Of a stretch of 64,000 bases of DNA, positions 45,197 to 53,634 are shown piece by piece (the first letter of the stretch is position 1; each line of letters starts with the position of its first letter). Where the stretch lies: the NCBI GenBank assembly GCA_965228575.1, contig CBDDHW010000005.1, forward strand, positions 1 to 64,000, read 5' to 3'. This DNA comes from UBA11612 sp965228575. Its GTDB lineage: Bacteria; Pseudomonadota; Alphaproteobacteria; Rhodospirillales; Rhodospirillaceae. The notes under the pieces were generated by a model, which saw nothing but the letters and a program-made list of their open reading frames with translations, searched no databases and was not told the origin of the DNA. A program made the translations under genes and the position numbers.

Positions 45197-45210
45197 TGAC
45201 CGAACGGTCA
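45197..45210. promoter_or_regulatory. palindromic operator in front of the TetR gene
   Basis: TGACCGAACGGTCA is an inverted repeat of two six-base arms around AA, 72 bases upstream of the TetR start. It shares TGACCGAACG with the site in front of paaA (28726-28740). This suggests autoregulation and control of paaABCDE by the same protein. Confidence 0.78.
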
Positions 45211-45271
45211 GACGCAAAATCCCATCAAAGTTTTATAAAAAATGCGCTTATCGATGCCATGACGGTATCGA

Positions 45272-46246
45272 TCAGATACCGATTTTAATGCAACTCGCGA
45301 AATGAGTCGGTGAAAGCTGAACCTTCTTTGGTTCAACTGACGCACAATCACCAATCGCAATTGGGCACCGCGTGCGAAACCGGCACCCAGATGGTGGATT
45401 GGCCGGGTTTGGCAAATCCCCCGGGAGAACGATACGCTCACGTGAGAGTTCGATTACCGGATCTGGAATAGGAATCGAAGAGAGCAGAGCCTTTGTATAG
45501 GGATGAGCGGGATTTTTAAAAATCTCATCGCGAGACCCATATTCGACGATTTTTCCCAGATACATTACCGCAATATCATCACTGATGTGCCGAACAACCG
45601 ACAGGTCGTGTGAGATGAATATGTAGGCGAGGTTGAGTTGCTTCTGCAGGTTCTGCAGCAAATTGAGAATTTGTGCCTGTATGGACACGTCCAATGCAGA
45701 AACAGCCTCATCACATATGATTAAGTCTGGCTCAACTGCCAATGCTCGACAAATTGCTATCCGCTGCGCCTGGCCTCCAGATAATTCATGGGGATAACGC
45801 TCCGCGAACCGTGGCGGCATCCCCACGAGGCCCAGCAATGTCCTTATGCGTTCTTTTCTCCCGTCGCCCGCGCACAACCCGTGGATATCGAGCGCTTCGG
45901 AAATCAAATCGCCGATCGTCATTCTGGGGTCGAGCGAGGACGCAGCATCCTGGAAGATGACCTGAACACGCCGGCGTATCGGACGCATTTCGTTGTCAGA
46001 CAGTGGGGCCAGGTCAACACCGTCAAAAACAATGCGGCCGGAAGAATGCACAAGCCGGAGTACCGCGTACCCAATTGTCGACTTGCCGCAGCCAGACTCG
46101 CCCACGAGACCTAAGGTGCGCCCAGGAGCAACCTCCAGCCCCACCCCGGCGACGGCCTGAACGACATCCGGGCGTTGAAACAACTTCTTTGCGCCGGAAA
46201 AACTGACGCGCAAATCTTCAACTTTGAGTAACGGTGCGGTGTTCAC
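45272..46246 (-). CDS. dipeptide/oligopeptide ABC transporter ATPase (DppF-like)
   Basis: This 324-residue ATPase has Walker A GLVGESGCGKST, signature ELSGGQAQRIAI, Walker B LIICDEAVSALD and the oligopeptide C-terminal extension with CRFRTRCPIAIGDC. It pairs with the ATPase encoded just upstream. The GTG at 46246 overlaps that gene's stop by four bases (GTGA), and a frame extending 15 codons further is rejected. A small hairpin covers its own stop codon (45263-45281). Confidence 0.93.
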   Translation of the reverse strand: MNTAPLLKVEDLRVSFSGAKKLFQRPDVVQAVAGVGLEVAPGRTLGLVGESGCGKSTIGYAVLRLVHSSGRIVFDGVDLAPLSDNEMRPIRRRVQVIFQDAASSLDPRMTIGDLISEALDIHGLCAGDGRKERIRTLLGLVGMPPRFAERYPHELSGGQAQRIAICRALAVEPDLIICDEAVSALDVSIQAQILNLLQNLQKQLNLAYIFISHDLSVVRHISDDIAVMYLGKIVEYGSRDEIFKNPAHPYTKALLSSIPIPDPVIELSRERIVLPGDLPNPANPPSGCRFRTRCPIAIGDCASVEPKKVQLSPTHFASCIKIGI

Positions 46247-47235
46247 TGTGCGCGATCCTCGCGCCAGTACGACTTTAGATCTGCGAAACACGCGGCCGTA
46301 TGCAACGGTCCTACATTTTCAGCAGTGGGCATGACATCTTGGCACTTTGAGACCGCAAGCTGACACCGCGGCAAAAACGGACAGCGCGTAACTGGCTCCG
46401 CGAGGTTGGGGGGAATTCCCTCTATTGGACGTAGGGGACGTCCAATGTCGTCAATGCGTGGCGTACATTGCATAAGTCCAACTGTGTAACCATGAGACGG
46501 GCGATAAAAAACATCCTTCACCGGTCCACTCTCAACCACCCGCCCCGCATACATGACGGCAACGTGGTCGCAAAGCCCGGCTACGAGGCCCAGATCGTGG
46601 CTAATCCAAATTACGGCCATCCCAAAGTCGCGCTGTAAGTCTTTTACGAGATCGACAATTTGAGCTTGAATCGTGACGTCTAAAGCGGTCGTCGCTTCGT
46701 CCGCGATAAGCAAACGTGGATTGCAGGACAGCGCAATCGCAATCATCACCCGCTGACGCATCCCACCCGAAAACTGATGTGGATATTCGTCTAGACGTTT
46801 CTCCGCGCGGGAAATTCCAACCCGTTCAAGGAGTTCAATAGCCCGACGGCGCGCGGCAGAGCTGTCCAGCCCTAGGTGCACTTTCATTGTCTCGGTCAAC
46901 TGGCGACCAATGGTCAGCACTGGGTTTAAGGATCGCATCGGATCTTGAAAGATCATTGCCATCCGGCGGCTGCGCAGTGAACGTAACTCGTCGGGCGCGA
47001 GATCAAGAACATTAGTACCGTCGAAAACCATTTCGTCGGCATTACACGTCGCCGCATTATCCGGCATTAACCGCATTATCGACAACGCAGTTACGGATTT
47101 TCCGCTTCCACTTTCACCTACAAGACCAAGCACTTGCCCATCTTCCAGCGAGAAGGACACGCCGTCGACCGCCCGAACGACACCCCTTGATGTAGAGAAA
47201 TGAGTACGTAAATTTTTTACGGTTAAAAGAGGCAT
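46243..47235 (-). CDS. dipeptide/oligopeptide ABC transporter ATPase (DppD-like)
   Basis: This 330-residue ATPase has Walker A GLVGESGSGKS, signature FSGGMRQRVMI, Walker B LLIADEATTALD and the C-terminal RCPFLPRCQLAVSKC motif of oligopeptide transporters. The ATG at 47235 opens directly with the LTVKNLRTHFS strand. The in-frame start 13 codons earlier overlaps the permease gene and is less likely. It energises import through the two permeases upstream. Confidence 0.93.
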   Translation of the reverse strand: MPLLTVKNLRTHFSTSRGVVRAVDGVSFSLEDGQVLGLVGESGSGKSVTALSIMRLMPDNAATCNADEMVFDGTNVLDLAPDELRSLRSRRMAMIFQDPMRSLNPVLTIGRQLTETMKVHLGLDSSAARRRAIELLERVGISRAEKRLDEYPHQFSGGMRQRVMIAIALSCNPRLLIADEATTALDVTIQAQIVDLVKDLQRDFGMAVIWISHDLGLVAGLCDHVAVMYAGRVVESGPVKDVFYRPSHGYTVGLMQCTPRIDDIGRPLRPIEGIPPNLAEPVTRCPFLPRCQLAVSKCQDVMPTAENVGPLHTAACFADLKSYWREDRAQ

Positions 47236-47237
47236 GA

Positions 47238-48167
47238 TTATTTTCGCCCCTTCGCGTTTCCACTGCGCGACCATGAGCGTGGATCGAGTGCGTCGCGTAG
47301 CCCGTCGCCAAGAAAGTTGATCGCCATAACACTGAGAACAATTAAGAGCGTCGGCGACAAAAATAACCAGGGTGCATCAGCCATGTATCGCCTCGCCTCA
47401 GACAGGTCGCGCCCCCACGACGGCGACGGTGGTTGAATCCCAAGACCAAGAAAACTAAGCGATGCCTCAGCGACAATCGCGGCGGAGTACATGATTGTGA
47501 CTTGAACAACGAGGGGAGACAGGACATTGCGGAGCACATGCCTGAGAACTATGCGCCACGGGCTCGCGCCAAGCGCCCGCGTGGCGGTAATGTAAGTTTC
47601 TTCGCGAACCGACAACGTGCTTCCCCGGACGACCCGCGCAAGAACAGGTATTTGAACAATACCCAAAGCGATTGTGATGGTCGCGATGTTCGCGCCGAGC
47701 AAACCCACCACTGCGATTCCAAGCAACAATGGCGGAAAGGTGAGAAAGGCGTCCATCAAGCGCATAAGCGTATTGTCAATGCGCCCGCCCATAAATCCGG
47801 CGATGAGTCCGATGGGAACACCGAACGACATTGTAAATGCGACCACAGCCAACCCAACCACGAGGGATACGCGTGCGCCATAAATCATTCGCGCAAAAAC
47901 ATCGCGCCCGAAATAGTCAGTTCCCATCCAATGCAATGAGCTCGGGGGAGATAGCTTGTTGTCTAAATTTATTATCGTTGGATCGTGAGGAACCAAAATG
48001 GGGGCAAACATTGCCAATAGACTTAACGCGACAAGGATGAACAAACTTACTGTCGCCGCACGGTTTCGAACCAACTGCCTGAAGGCAAGCGTGAGCCCAC
48101 TTTCGAAGTGAGTTTCTTCGGGAATGGTGGACGCGCTACGTTGTGACGTTAATTCGGCATTCGTCAT
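47238..48167 (-). CDS. dipeptide/oligopeptide ABC transporter permease (DppC-like)
   Basis: This 309-residue inner-membrane protein has six helices. The N-terminal helix is followed by NLDNKLSPPSSLHWMGTDYFGRDVFARMIYGARVSL, typical of DppC/OppC, shown here only in part as HWMGTDYFGRDVF. The EAA loop is ATRALGASPWRIV. Its ATG overlaps the stop of the first permease by four bases. It forms the channel with the DppB-like subunit. Confidence 0.93.
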   Translation of the reverse strand: MTNAELTSQRSASTIPEETHFESGLTLAFRQLVRNRAATVSLFILVALSLLAMFAPILVPHDPTIINLDNKLSPPSSLHWMGTDYFGRDVFARMIYGARVSLVVGLAVVAFTMSFGVPIGLIAGFMGGRIDNTLMRLMDAFLTFPPLLLGIAVVGLLGANIATITIALGIVQIPVLARVVRGSTLSVREETYITATRALGASPWRIVLRHVLRNVLSPLVVQVTIMYSAAIVAEASLSFLGLGIQPPSPSWGRDLSEARRYMADAPWLFLSPTLLIVLSVMAINFLGDGLRDALDPRSWSRSGNAKGRK

Positions 48168-49120
48168 GACTGATACCGAATTCGAGGATCAATGACCGAA
48201 TACAGAATGTCGGCCACTATGTTTGCCAGCAAAAAGAATATCGCAATGATCAACACGAACCCTTGGACCACCGGAAAGTCTCGATTCAAGACAGCCGACA
48301 ATATCGCCGAACCGATCCCTGGGATTGCGAAGGTGTACTCAATGGTGACCTGAGAGCCGATGAGGTACGCGAATTGTATGGCGGCCATAGTGACGAAAGG
48401 TATCATGGCATTTTTCAGCGCGTGCACAACCAGCACGACGACAGGCCGGAGTCCCTTCGCATGCGCTGTGCGAATATAATCCTGAGATAGCACGTCGATC
48501 ATGCTCGATCGCAAGAGTCTTGTGAAGACAGCCGTTTGAAGAGTCCCGAGGGCAATCGCTGGCAACACAAAGGGGCGTAACATGTCCCACAAGCTACCGG
48601 CTTCCGACGCACCCGACCCTATCCCCGTTATCGGAAACCAACCGAGCTGTAGGGAGAATATGTAAATAAGAACAATTGCGAGAGCGAAATTGGGGATTGC
48701 GAATCCCAGAAGCGTGTACCCCGTCGCAAGATAATCGATCCAAGTGTTGCGCTTGAGCGCCGCGATGATCCCGAGAGGAATTGAAACGATAAATGCCAAG
48801 GTTAGAGCAAAACTAGCGAGAATTAATGAAACCGGTAACCTCTCCGCCAGCAAGTCCAGCACTGGTACGTTTAGACGAATAGAGTTTCCGAAATCACCTC
48901 GAAACAGGTCACCAAGCCAATAGAAATATTGCCTGTACACAGGTTCATCGAGGTGGAACTGCGCGCGTAATGCCGCAACGGCATCGGGGGACGTTTGTGA
49001 CCCCAACATAATTTGGATGGGATCGCCTGGCGTTGCTCGAGTAATCGCGAAAATCGTCGCGCTGACTATGAATAGTATAATGGGCGCTTGAATCAGCCGT
49101 TTCGCAACGAGTCCCCACAT
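48164..49120 (-). CDS. dipeptide/oligopeptide ABC transporter permease (DppB-like)
   Basis: This 318-residue permease has the DppB/OppB opening (helix, then RATPGDPIQIMLG), a YFYWLGDLFRGDFGNS periplasmic loop and the EAA loop RTAHAKGLRPVVV. It begins one base after the substrate-binding protein gene and overlaps the second permease, so the five genes form one operon. Substrates of this family are peptides, but also nickel, opines, glutathione or amides. Confidence 0.94.
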   Translation of the reverse strand: MWGLVAKRLIQAPIILFIVSATIFAITRATPGDPIQIMLGSQTSPDAVAALRAQFHLDEPVYRQYFYWLGDLFRGDFGNSIRLNVPVLDLLAERLPVSLILASFALTLAFIVSIPLGIIAALKRNTWIDYLATGYTLLGFAIPNFALAIVLIYIFSLQLGWFPITGIGSGASEAGSLWDMLRPFVLPAIALGTLQTAVFTRLLRSSMIDVLSQDYIRTAHAKGLRPVVVLVVHALKNAMIPFVTMAAIQFAYLIGSQVTIEYTFAIPGIGSAILSAVLNRDFPVVQGFVLIIAIFFLLANIVADILYSVIDPRIRYQS

Positions 49121-49121
49121 C

Positions 49122-50696
49122 TTATTTCCAATGTATCTCGTCGAGCATTTCTACATATTCCTGAGGACCAGGCTTGAACCCGGTTAAACCCGCATCAAAG
49201 ACACGTACGTAGTTCACGTTGCAATGATAAATCATGGGACATTCTTCAACAGTCATTCCGACAATATCGTGATACTTGCTTGCGCGTGCTTCAGCATCTG
49301 TCTCCTGGCGTGCGCCATCCAACATTGATGCCATTTTTGGATGATTGTAGGCGGAAGTCGCGCCGTCCTTGTGCAGGAACCACCAGGATGTTGCATCAGG
49401 GTCCGGAGCCACGATCGTTATGTCTTCGAGTAATTGTTCAAAATTCTTGTTGAACCAGAAATTGTTGAAACCACCGACGTCGAGGTTTCGAATGCGATAA
49501 CCAATACCAATCTGACCTACCATGGCTGCCACGAGTTCCAACTCACGGCGCATCCAATCCTTGTCTGAGGTGATAACCTCAACCTGATACCCCGATAATC
49601 CGGCTTGGGCGATTAGCTCTCTCGCCTTGGCAAGGTCGCCGCGCTCTGGGTATTTGAGCATGGTTTGCTGGTGACCCATAAATCCAGCCGGGATTTGATT
49701 GTCCGTTGGCCTGGCTTCACCGTTGTAAATTTCTTCAGCAATGGCGACCCGGTCTATGGCGTATGAGATGGCTTGCCGCGCCAACTTATTGAGATAAGGC
49801 GCATCGGGTTCAGCATGGGCAATATTGAAGCATTGATAGTCCCAGTTCCAACCTGGCAAAGAGGTCAATGTGTATTTTGGGTTCTCGCGAATGCGCGCAA
49901 CATCTCTGGTATCAGGGTGTGAAATAAAATCGAACTCGCCCACTTCCATTGACTGAAGGCGAATAGATGAGTCGGGAATGGTTCGGTAATTGATACGTGC
50001 CAGCTTTGGAATACCTGGACGCCAATACTTCTCATTGCGAACGAGGTTAACTTCGTTACCTCTCACCGACTCTAAAATATATGGACCATGGCCAACGGGA
50101 GCTGCCGCGTATTGCTGTTCACCCATTTCTTGGTGGGCGGCACGACAAAGCATTAGACCGCCATACCCCATTGTCGCACCTGGAAACGCGCCAAAAGGCG
50201 TCTTGGTCTTCACCTCGACAACGTGCCTACTTTCGGCCTTGATCGTGTCGATGGGAAAAAGAGCCGAGCCCACCATAAAACTGGACGTATCGAAATGGTG
50301 TTGCCACGTGTAGGCGACATCTTCGGCGGTAAACTCTCCGTAGTCGCCGTGCCACAAGACGCCTTCGCGAAGCTTAATCCTCCATGTTAACGGGTCTGGA
50401 TTTGTCCAATCTTCTGCGAGCCACGGTATGATTCTACGGTTTTGGTAGTCAACGCGCGTTAGGCCGTCGAAAATGTGATTCATCACAAGCCCGGCGGGGA
50501 CCGTCCATCGGATAGCCGGACTTAAGCTCCCAATATCGCCGCCCCAAATCCCGACTCTCAGGTCTTGGCGTTTCGCTTGTCCAATTGCGGGAGCAAATGG
50601 CAATGAGTTCGCAGCGGCTAACGCTCCACTTCCCGCCGCGGACTTAATAAGTTGACGGCGACTCATGCGCCGACCGTCGGATTTCCTCTGAACCAT
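49122..50696 (-). CDS. Tat-exported solute-binding protein of peptide ABC transporter
   Basis: This 524-residue SBP_bac_5 family protein has a twin-arginine signal (MSRRQLIKSAAG), then WIRIKLREGVLWH-type blocks (here LTWRIKLREGVLWH), GHGPYILES and RQAISYAIDR. It captures the ligand in the periplasm for the DppBCDF-type machinery. Tat export is less common for this family than Sec. Ligand cannot be read, but the neighbouring amidases and DUF4392 enzymes suggest an amide or amino-acid conjugate. GAAGGA precedes the ATG at 50696. Confidence 0.93.
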   Translation of the reverse strand: MVQRKSDGRRMSRRQLIKSAAGSGALAAANSLPFAPAIGQAKRQDLRVGIWGGDIGSLSPAIRWTVPAGLVMNHIFDGLTRVDYQNRRIIPWLAEDWTNPDPLTWRIKLREGVLWHGDYGEFTAEDVAYTWQHHFDTSSFMVGSALFPIDTIKAESRHVVEVKTKTPFGAFPGATMGYGGLMLCRAAHQEMGEQQYAAAPVGHGPYILESVRGNEVNLVRNEKYWRPGIPKLARINYRTIPDSSIRLQSMEVGEFDFISHPDTRDVARIRENPKYTLTSLPGWNWDYQCFNIAHAEPDAPYLNKLARQAISYAIDRVAIAEEIYNGEARPTDNQIPAGFMGHQQTMLKYPERGDLAKARELIAQAGLSGYQVEVITSDKDWMRRELELVAAMVGQIGIGYRIRNLDVGGFNNFWFNKNFEQLLEDITIVAPDPDATSWWFLHKDGATSAYNHPKMASMLDGARQETDAEARASKYHDIVGMTVEECPMIYHCNVNYVRVFDAGLTGFKPGPQEYVEMLDEIHWK

Positions 50697-50908
50697 TGAC
50701 GTTCCTTCCCGCGGCAGGGACTGCTTGCCTCCGACGATCAGAGCTCTTTTCAGTACGCGCCATTACAGCAGGTCGAGAAACTCTTGGATAGGCGGATTTA
50801 AAAAAATCTCCGCAAATCTCACCGATTTTAGATTGAATTTTCAATACGTTGATGGGATGGTTTTGTTTCATTTTCCCCTCCTAATTGAGCTGACCGGAGC
50901 GTATTTTC
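50697..50908. promoter_or_regulatory. divergent promoter region between ABC operon and DUF4392 pair
   Basis: There is no gene here. It holds two candidate operators: an inverted repeat ATTGAATTTTCAAT at 50832-50845, and GCGGA/TCCGC arms at 50792-50796 and 50809-50813 around an A-run. The layout implies that both arms are controlled together. The regulator is not identified. Confidence 0.5.
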
Positions 50909-51931
50909 ATGCCCGATATTACCGGCGATGCCCTTGATAGAGTTTGCACCATCCAAGCTAAGAACAGGGGCATGCCGCACAACTTTATTGTGCGTATGTA
51001 TGAAATCGCACGGAAGAAGTTGACCGATGGCCGCCCAATCTCTGCCGTCGCAGCCGAAAAGCTAATTGAAAATGTCGGAAAAGGTGACGTGGTTTTGGTC
51101 CTGACCGGTGCAGGCTTGAAACCTATTTTGCCAGAGGGTGAGAGCGACGGGCCGCCGGGTGCGGCGGCGTTGGCTAAAGCTCTTTATAAAGGTTTGGGCG
51201 CAGTTCCGGTTTACGTTCTTGAGAAACACCACGCCCGCCCGGTTATTGCGTCGAGCCACTCCATTGGCTTGATGGTTAAGGAATTCAGTGAAGCCAAAGA
51301 CTACAAACTAGGGTGCGCCATTGAATATGCACCGCCCCAGCAAGACGGCGTTCCCGAATGGGTGGATGATGTTTTTGAGCGTTACAATCCAAAAGCAATT
51401 ATCTGCGCTGAACGCATTGGCCCGGGCAAGAATGGAATTCTTCATAGTTCCACAGCGATGGCGCTCAAGGACTTCGACCCAACGCCGGGCGCTGTTGTTG
51501 ACACTTCACCTTTAGTTGAAGAGGCGAACAAACGCGGCATCCTCACAATTGGCATCGGCGATTGCGGCAATGAGGTCGGTTTTGGAGCAATCTATGACAC
51601 TGTGGTCGAGCTCCTTCCCAAAGGCGATGTGCTCGCAACGACAGTCGCGGCAGATATCGTATTCCCCGCGATGATGTCCAATTGGGGTTGTTACGGAATA
51701 GAAGCGGCCCTTGCCTTTTTGCTCAAAAAGCCGGAGTTGATGCACACCCCGGAGCAAGAAGGTCGCATGATTCGCGATTGCCTCAATGCGGGCGGTCTCG
51801 AAGCGGGCTTTTGTACGACCAACTTCATAGTCGATGGGCTAGAGGGCGAAACGTCGATGGCCGTAGTGCAGCTGTTGGGAAACATTGTTCGAAAAAACCT
51901 CGAGCCCACAACTCGAGGTCTCGCTCACTAG
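50909..51931 (+). CDS. DUF4392 (D-glutamate cyclase-like) protein, copy 1
   Basis: This 340-residue cytosolic protein matches the DUF4392 domain (PF14336), known from the C-terminal part of mitochondrial D-glutamate cyclase, which makes 5-oxo-D-proline from D-glutamate. Motifs are VLTGAGLKPILPEGE, DGPPGAAALAKAL, DTSPLVEEANKRGILTIGIGDCGNEVGFG and MSNWGCYGIEAALAFL. The true substrate is unproven. It is a near-copy of the next gene, and GGAG nine bases upstream of ATG 50909 is shared in form with the copy. Confidence 0.8.
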   Translation: MPDITGDALDRVCTIQAKNRGMPHNFIVRMYEIARKKLTDGRPISAVAAEKLIENVGKGDVVLVLTGAGLKPILPEGESDGPPGAAALAKALYKGLGAVPVYVLEKHHARPVIASSHSIGLMVKEFSEAKDYKLGCAIEYAPPQQDGVPEWVDDVFERYNPKAIICAERIGPGKNGILHSSTAMALKDFDPTPGAVVDTSPLVEEANKRGILTIGIGDCGNEVGFGAIYDTVVELLPKGDVLATTVAADIVFPAMMSNWGCYGIEAALAFLLKKPELMHTPEQEGRMIRDCLNAGGLEAGFCTTNFIVDGLEGETSMAVVQLLGNIVRKNLEPTTRGLAH

Positions 51932-51967
51932 TCCAAAAATTTAATCTTACTTTTCGGAGCCACTTTC

Positions 51968-52987
51968 ATGCCTGACATCACCGGCGAAGCCATCGATAAG
52001 ATTTGCACAATTGAAGCCAAGAACCGCGGAATGCCAACCAACATATTGGCGCCGATGTATGAAGCAGCACGCAAATTAACGGGTGGACGGCCAATCTCCA
52101 TGGTCGCTGCTGAAAAATTGCTGGAAAATGTTGGCAAAAACGACACTGTCCTGGTTTTGACTGGCGCCGGACTAAAACCAATACTGCCGGAAGGCGAAAA
52201 TGATGGGCCGCCGGGCGCGGCAGCTATTGCGCGGGCACTTTACAAGGGATTGGGCGCGGTTCCGGTCTACATACACGAAAAACACCATACGCGGCCCATT
52301 GTGGCGTCCAGCGAATCTCTGGGGTTGATGGTCAAAGAATATTCAGAGGCTAAAGACTATCACCTCGGCGCGGCTATGGAATTTGCACCGCCCCAGCAAG
52401 ATGGTGTTGAAAGTTGGGTCCAAGAAATTCTTGAACGGTTTCAACCAAAAGCCGTTATCGCAACCGAACGTATCGGACCTGGTAGAGACGGTAAGCTTCA
52501 TAGCGCTACTGGCATGGCGCTAAGTGATTTCGATCCCACGCCCGGCGCCGTGGTCGATATCGCACCGCTGGTTGACGAAGCCAGAAAACGTGGGATCTTG
52601 ACCATAGGTATCGGTGACCACGGAAATGAAGTGGGTTTTGGCGCGATATATGACACTGTGGTCAAAACTATGCCCAAAGGCGATGTGTTGGCGACCACAA
52701 CGGCTACGGACATTATTTTCCCAGTAATGATGTCCAATTGGGGATGCTACGGCATAGAAGCAGCTCTCGCGTTCCTCCTGAAAAAACCTGAATTGGTGCA
52801 TACGCCTGCGCAAGAAGAGCGCATGTTGCGTGATTGCCTAGCTGCCGGCGGGCTGGAAGCCATGTACTGCTCAACAGAGTTTCTGTGCGACGGCTTGGAG
52901 GGAGAAACCTCGATGGCATGTATGCAATTTCTAGGGAATATTGTGCGCAAAAACCTTGAAGCACCGACGACGGGTGTTGCCCACTAG
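51968..52987 (+). CDS. DUF4392 (D-glutamate cyclase-like) protein, copy 2
   Basis: This 339-residue paralogue of the previous gene is roughly 75 percent identical by eye, with all DUF4392 motifs retained (GAGLKPILPEGEND, GIGDHGNEVGFGAIYDT, MSNWGCYGIEAAL). It follows after 36 bases, preceded by TTCGGAGCCACTTTC, which mirrors the leader of copy 1, so the duplication unit included the ribosome site. The Cys/His difference in GIGDC versus GIGDH is the clearest active-region change and may mean different substrate preference. Two copies may also form a heteromer. Confidence 0.8.
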   Translation: MPDITGEAIDKICTIEAKNRGMPTNILAPMYEAARKLTGGRPISMVAAEKLLENVGKNDTVLVLTGAGLKPILPEGENDGPPGAAAIARALYKGLGAVPVYIHEKHHTRPIVASSESLGLMVKEYSEAKDYHLGAAMEFAPPQQDGVESWVQEILERFQPKAVIATERIGPGRDGKLHSATGMALSDFDPTPGAVVDIAPLVDEARKRGILTIGIGDHGNEVGFGAIYDTVVKTMPKGDVLATTTATDIIFPVMMSNWGCYGIEAALAFLLKKPELVHTPAQEERMLRDCLAAGGLEAMYCSTEFLCDGLEGETSMACMQFLGNIVRKNLEAPTTGVAH

Positions 52988-52991
52988 CGAA

Positions 52992-53579
52992 CTATTGGCG
53001 CTGGAATTCGATCGCATCTTCCAGTCGGTCATCGCCCCAGAACAACTCGTTGTCGCCGACAACAAACGTCGGAGAACCAAAGATGCCCAACTTCCGGGCC
53101 TCCGATGTCGCTGCTTGATAGGCCGCATCAGTTGAGTCCAAGTTGGCTTTCTCAAGCACGCGGTCAACAGACTGTCCGCACTTTTTGAGGGCTTTCTCTA
53201 TATTTTCCGCCTGCCCGGCGGGAACTCCGTTTTGGAACCAATGAACATATGTGGCGTGGACATAGTTTTCGCACCACCCCTCGTTCCTCGCGACCATCGC
53301 AATACGATTTGCCAAATCGAAGTGCTCTAACGGATAATCGACAGGAACATTTACAGGAATTCCGTAGCGCGCCGCGCGGCGCTCTATATCGCGCCACATG
53401 TACTTCGTTTTTATCGGTTTGCCAATAAACGGCTTGTTGTCCATCTCTTGCATCAACGCCCGCACGCTAAAGGGGCGCCAATTGAATTCGACACCCTCCC
53501 TTTGTGCGACATCCTGAAGACGCATTACTGTGAGATAGGTATATGTGCTTCCAATTGAGAACCAAAAATTTATAGACAT
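52992..53579 (-). CDS. 2-hydroxychromene-2-carboxylate isomerase-like protein
   Basis: This 195-residue DsbA/GST-kappa-fold protein without a signal peptide starts INFWFSIGSTYTYL. It has the GIPVNVPVDYPLEHFDLANR region and a C-terminal LGIFGSPTFVVGDNELFWGDDR, the typical HCCA isomerase layout. The family uses glutathione to isomerise aromatic breakdown products, and many members act on other substrates. It ends only four bases from the second DUF4392 gene (convergent) and lies just downstream of the amidase block. The ATG at 53579 opens directly at the first strand. Confidence 0.85.
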   Translation of the reverse strand: MSINFWFSIGSTYTYLTVMRLQDVAQREGVEFNWRPFSVRALMQEMDNKPFIGKPIKTKYMWRDIERRAARYGIPVNVPVDYPLEHFDLANRIAMVARNEGWCENYVHATYVHWFQNGVPAGQAENIEKALKKCGQSVDRVLEKANLDSTDAAYQAATSEARKLGIFGSPTFVVGDNELFWGDDRLEDAIEFQRQ

Positions 53580-53634
53580 CGCTTTTAAAAACCACGAACC
53601 AATCAAATAGCCCCAGAAAGAGAATTAATCTTAA

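Noticed and set aside
45263..45281. Inverted repeat CGGTATC/GATACCG as terminator of the ABC operon
   Set aside because: The stem overlaps the stop codon and lacks a following U-run, so a terminator call is not supported.
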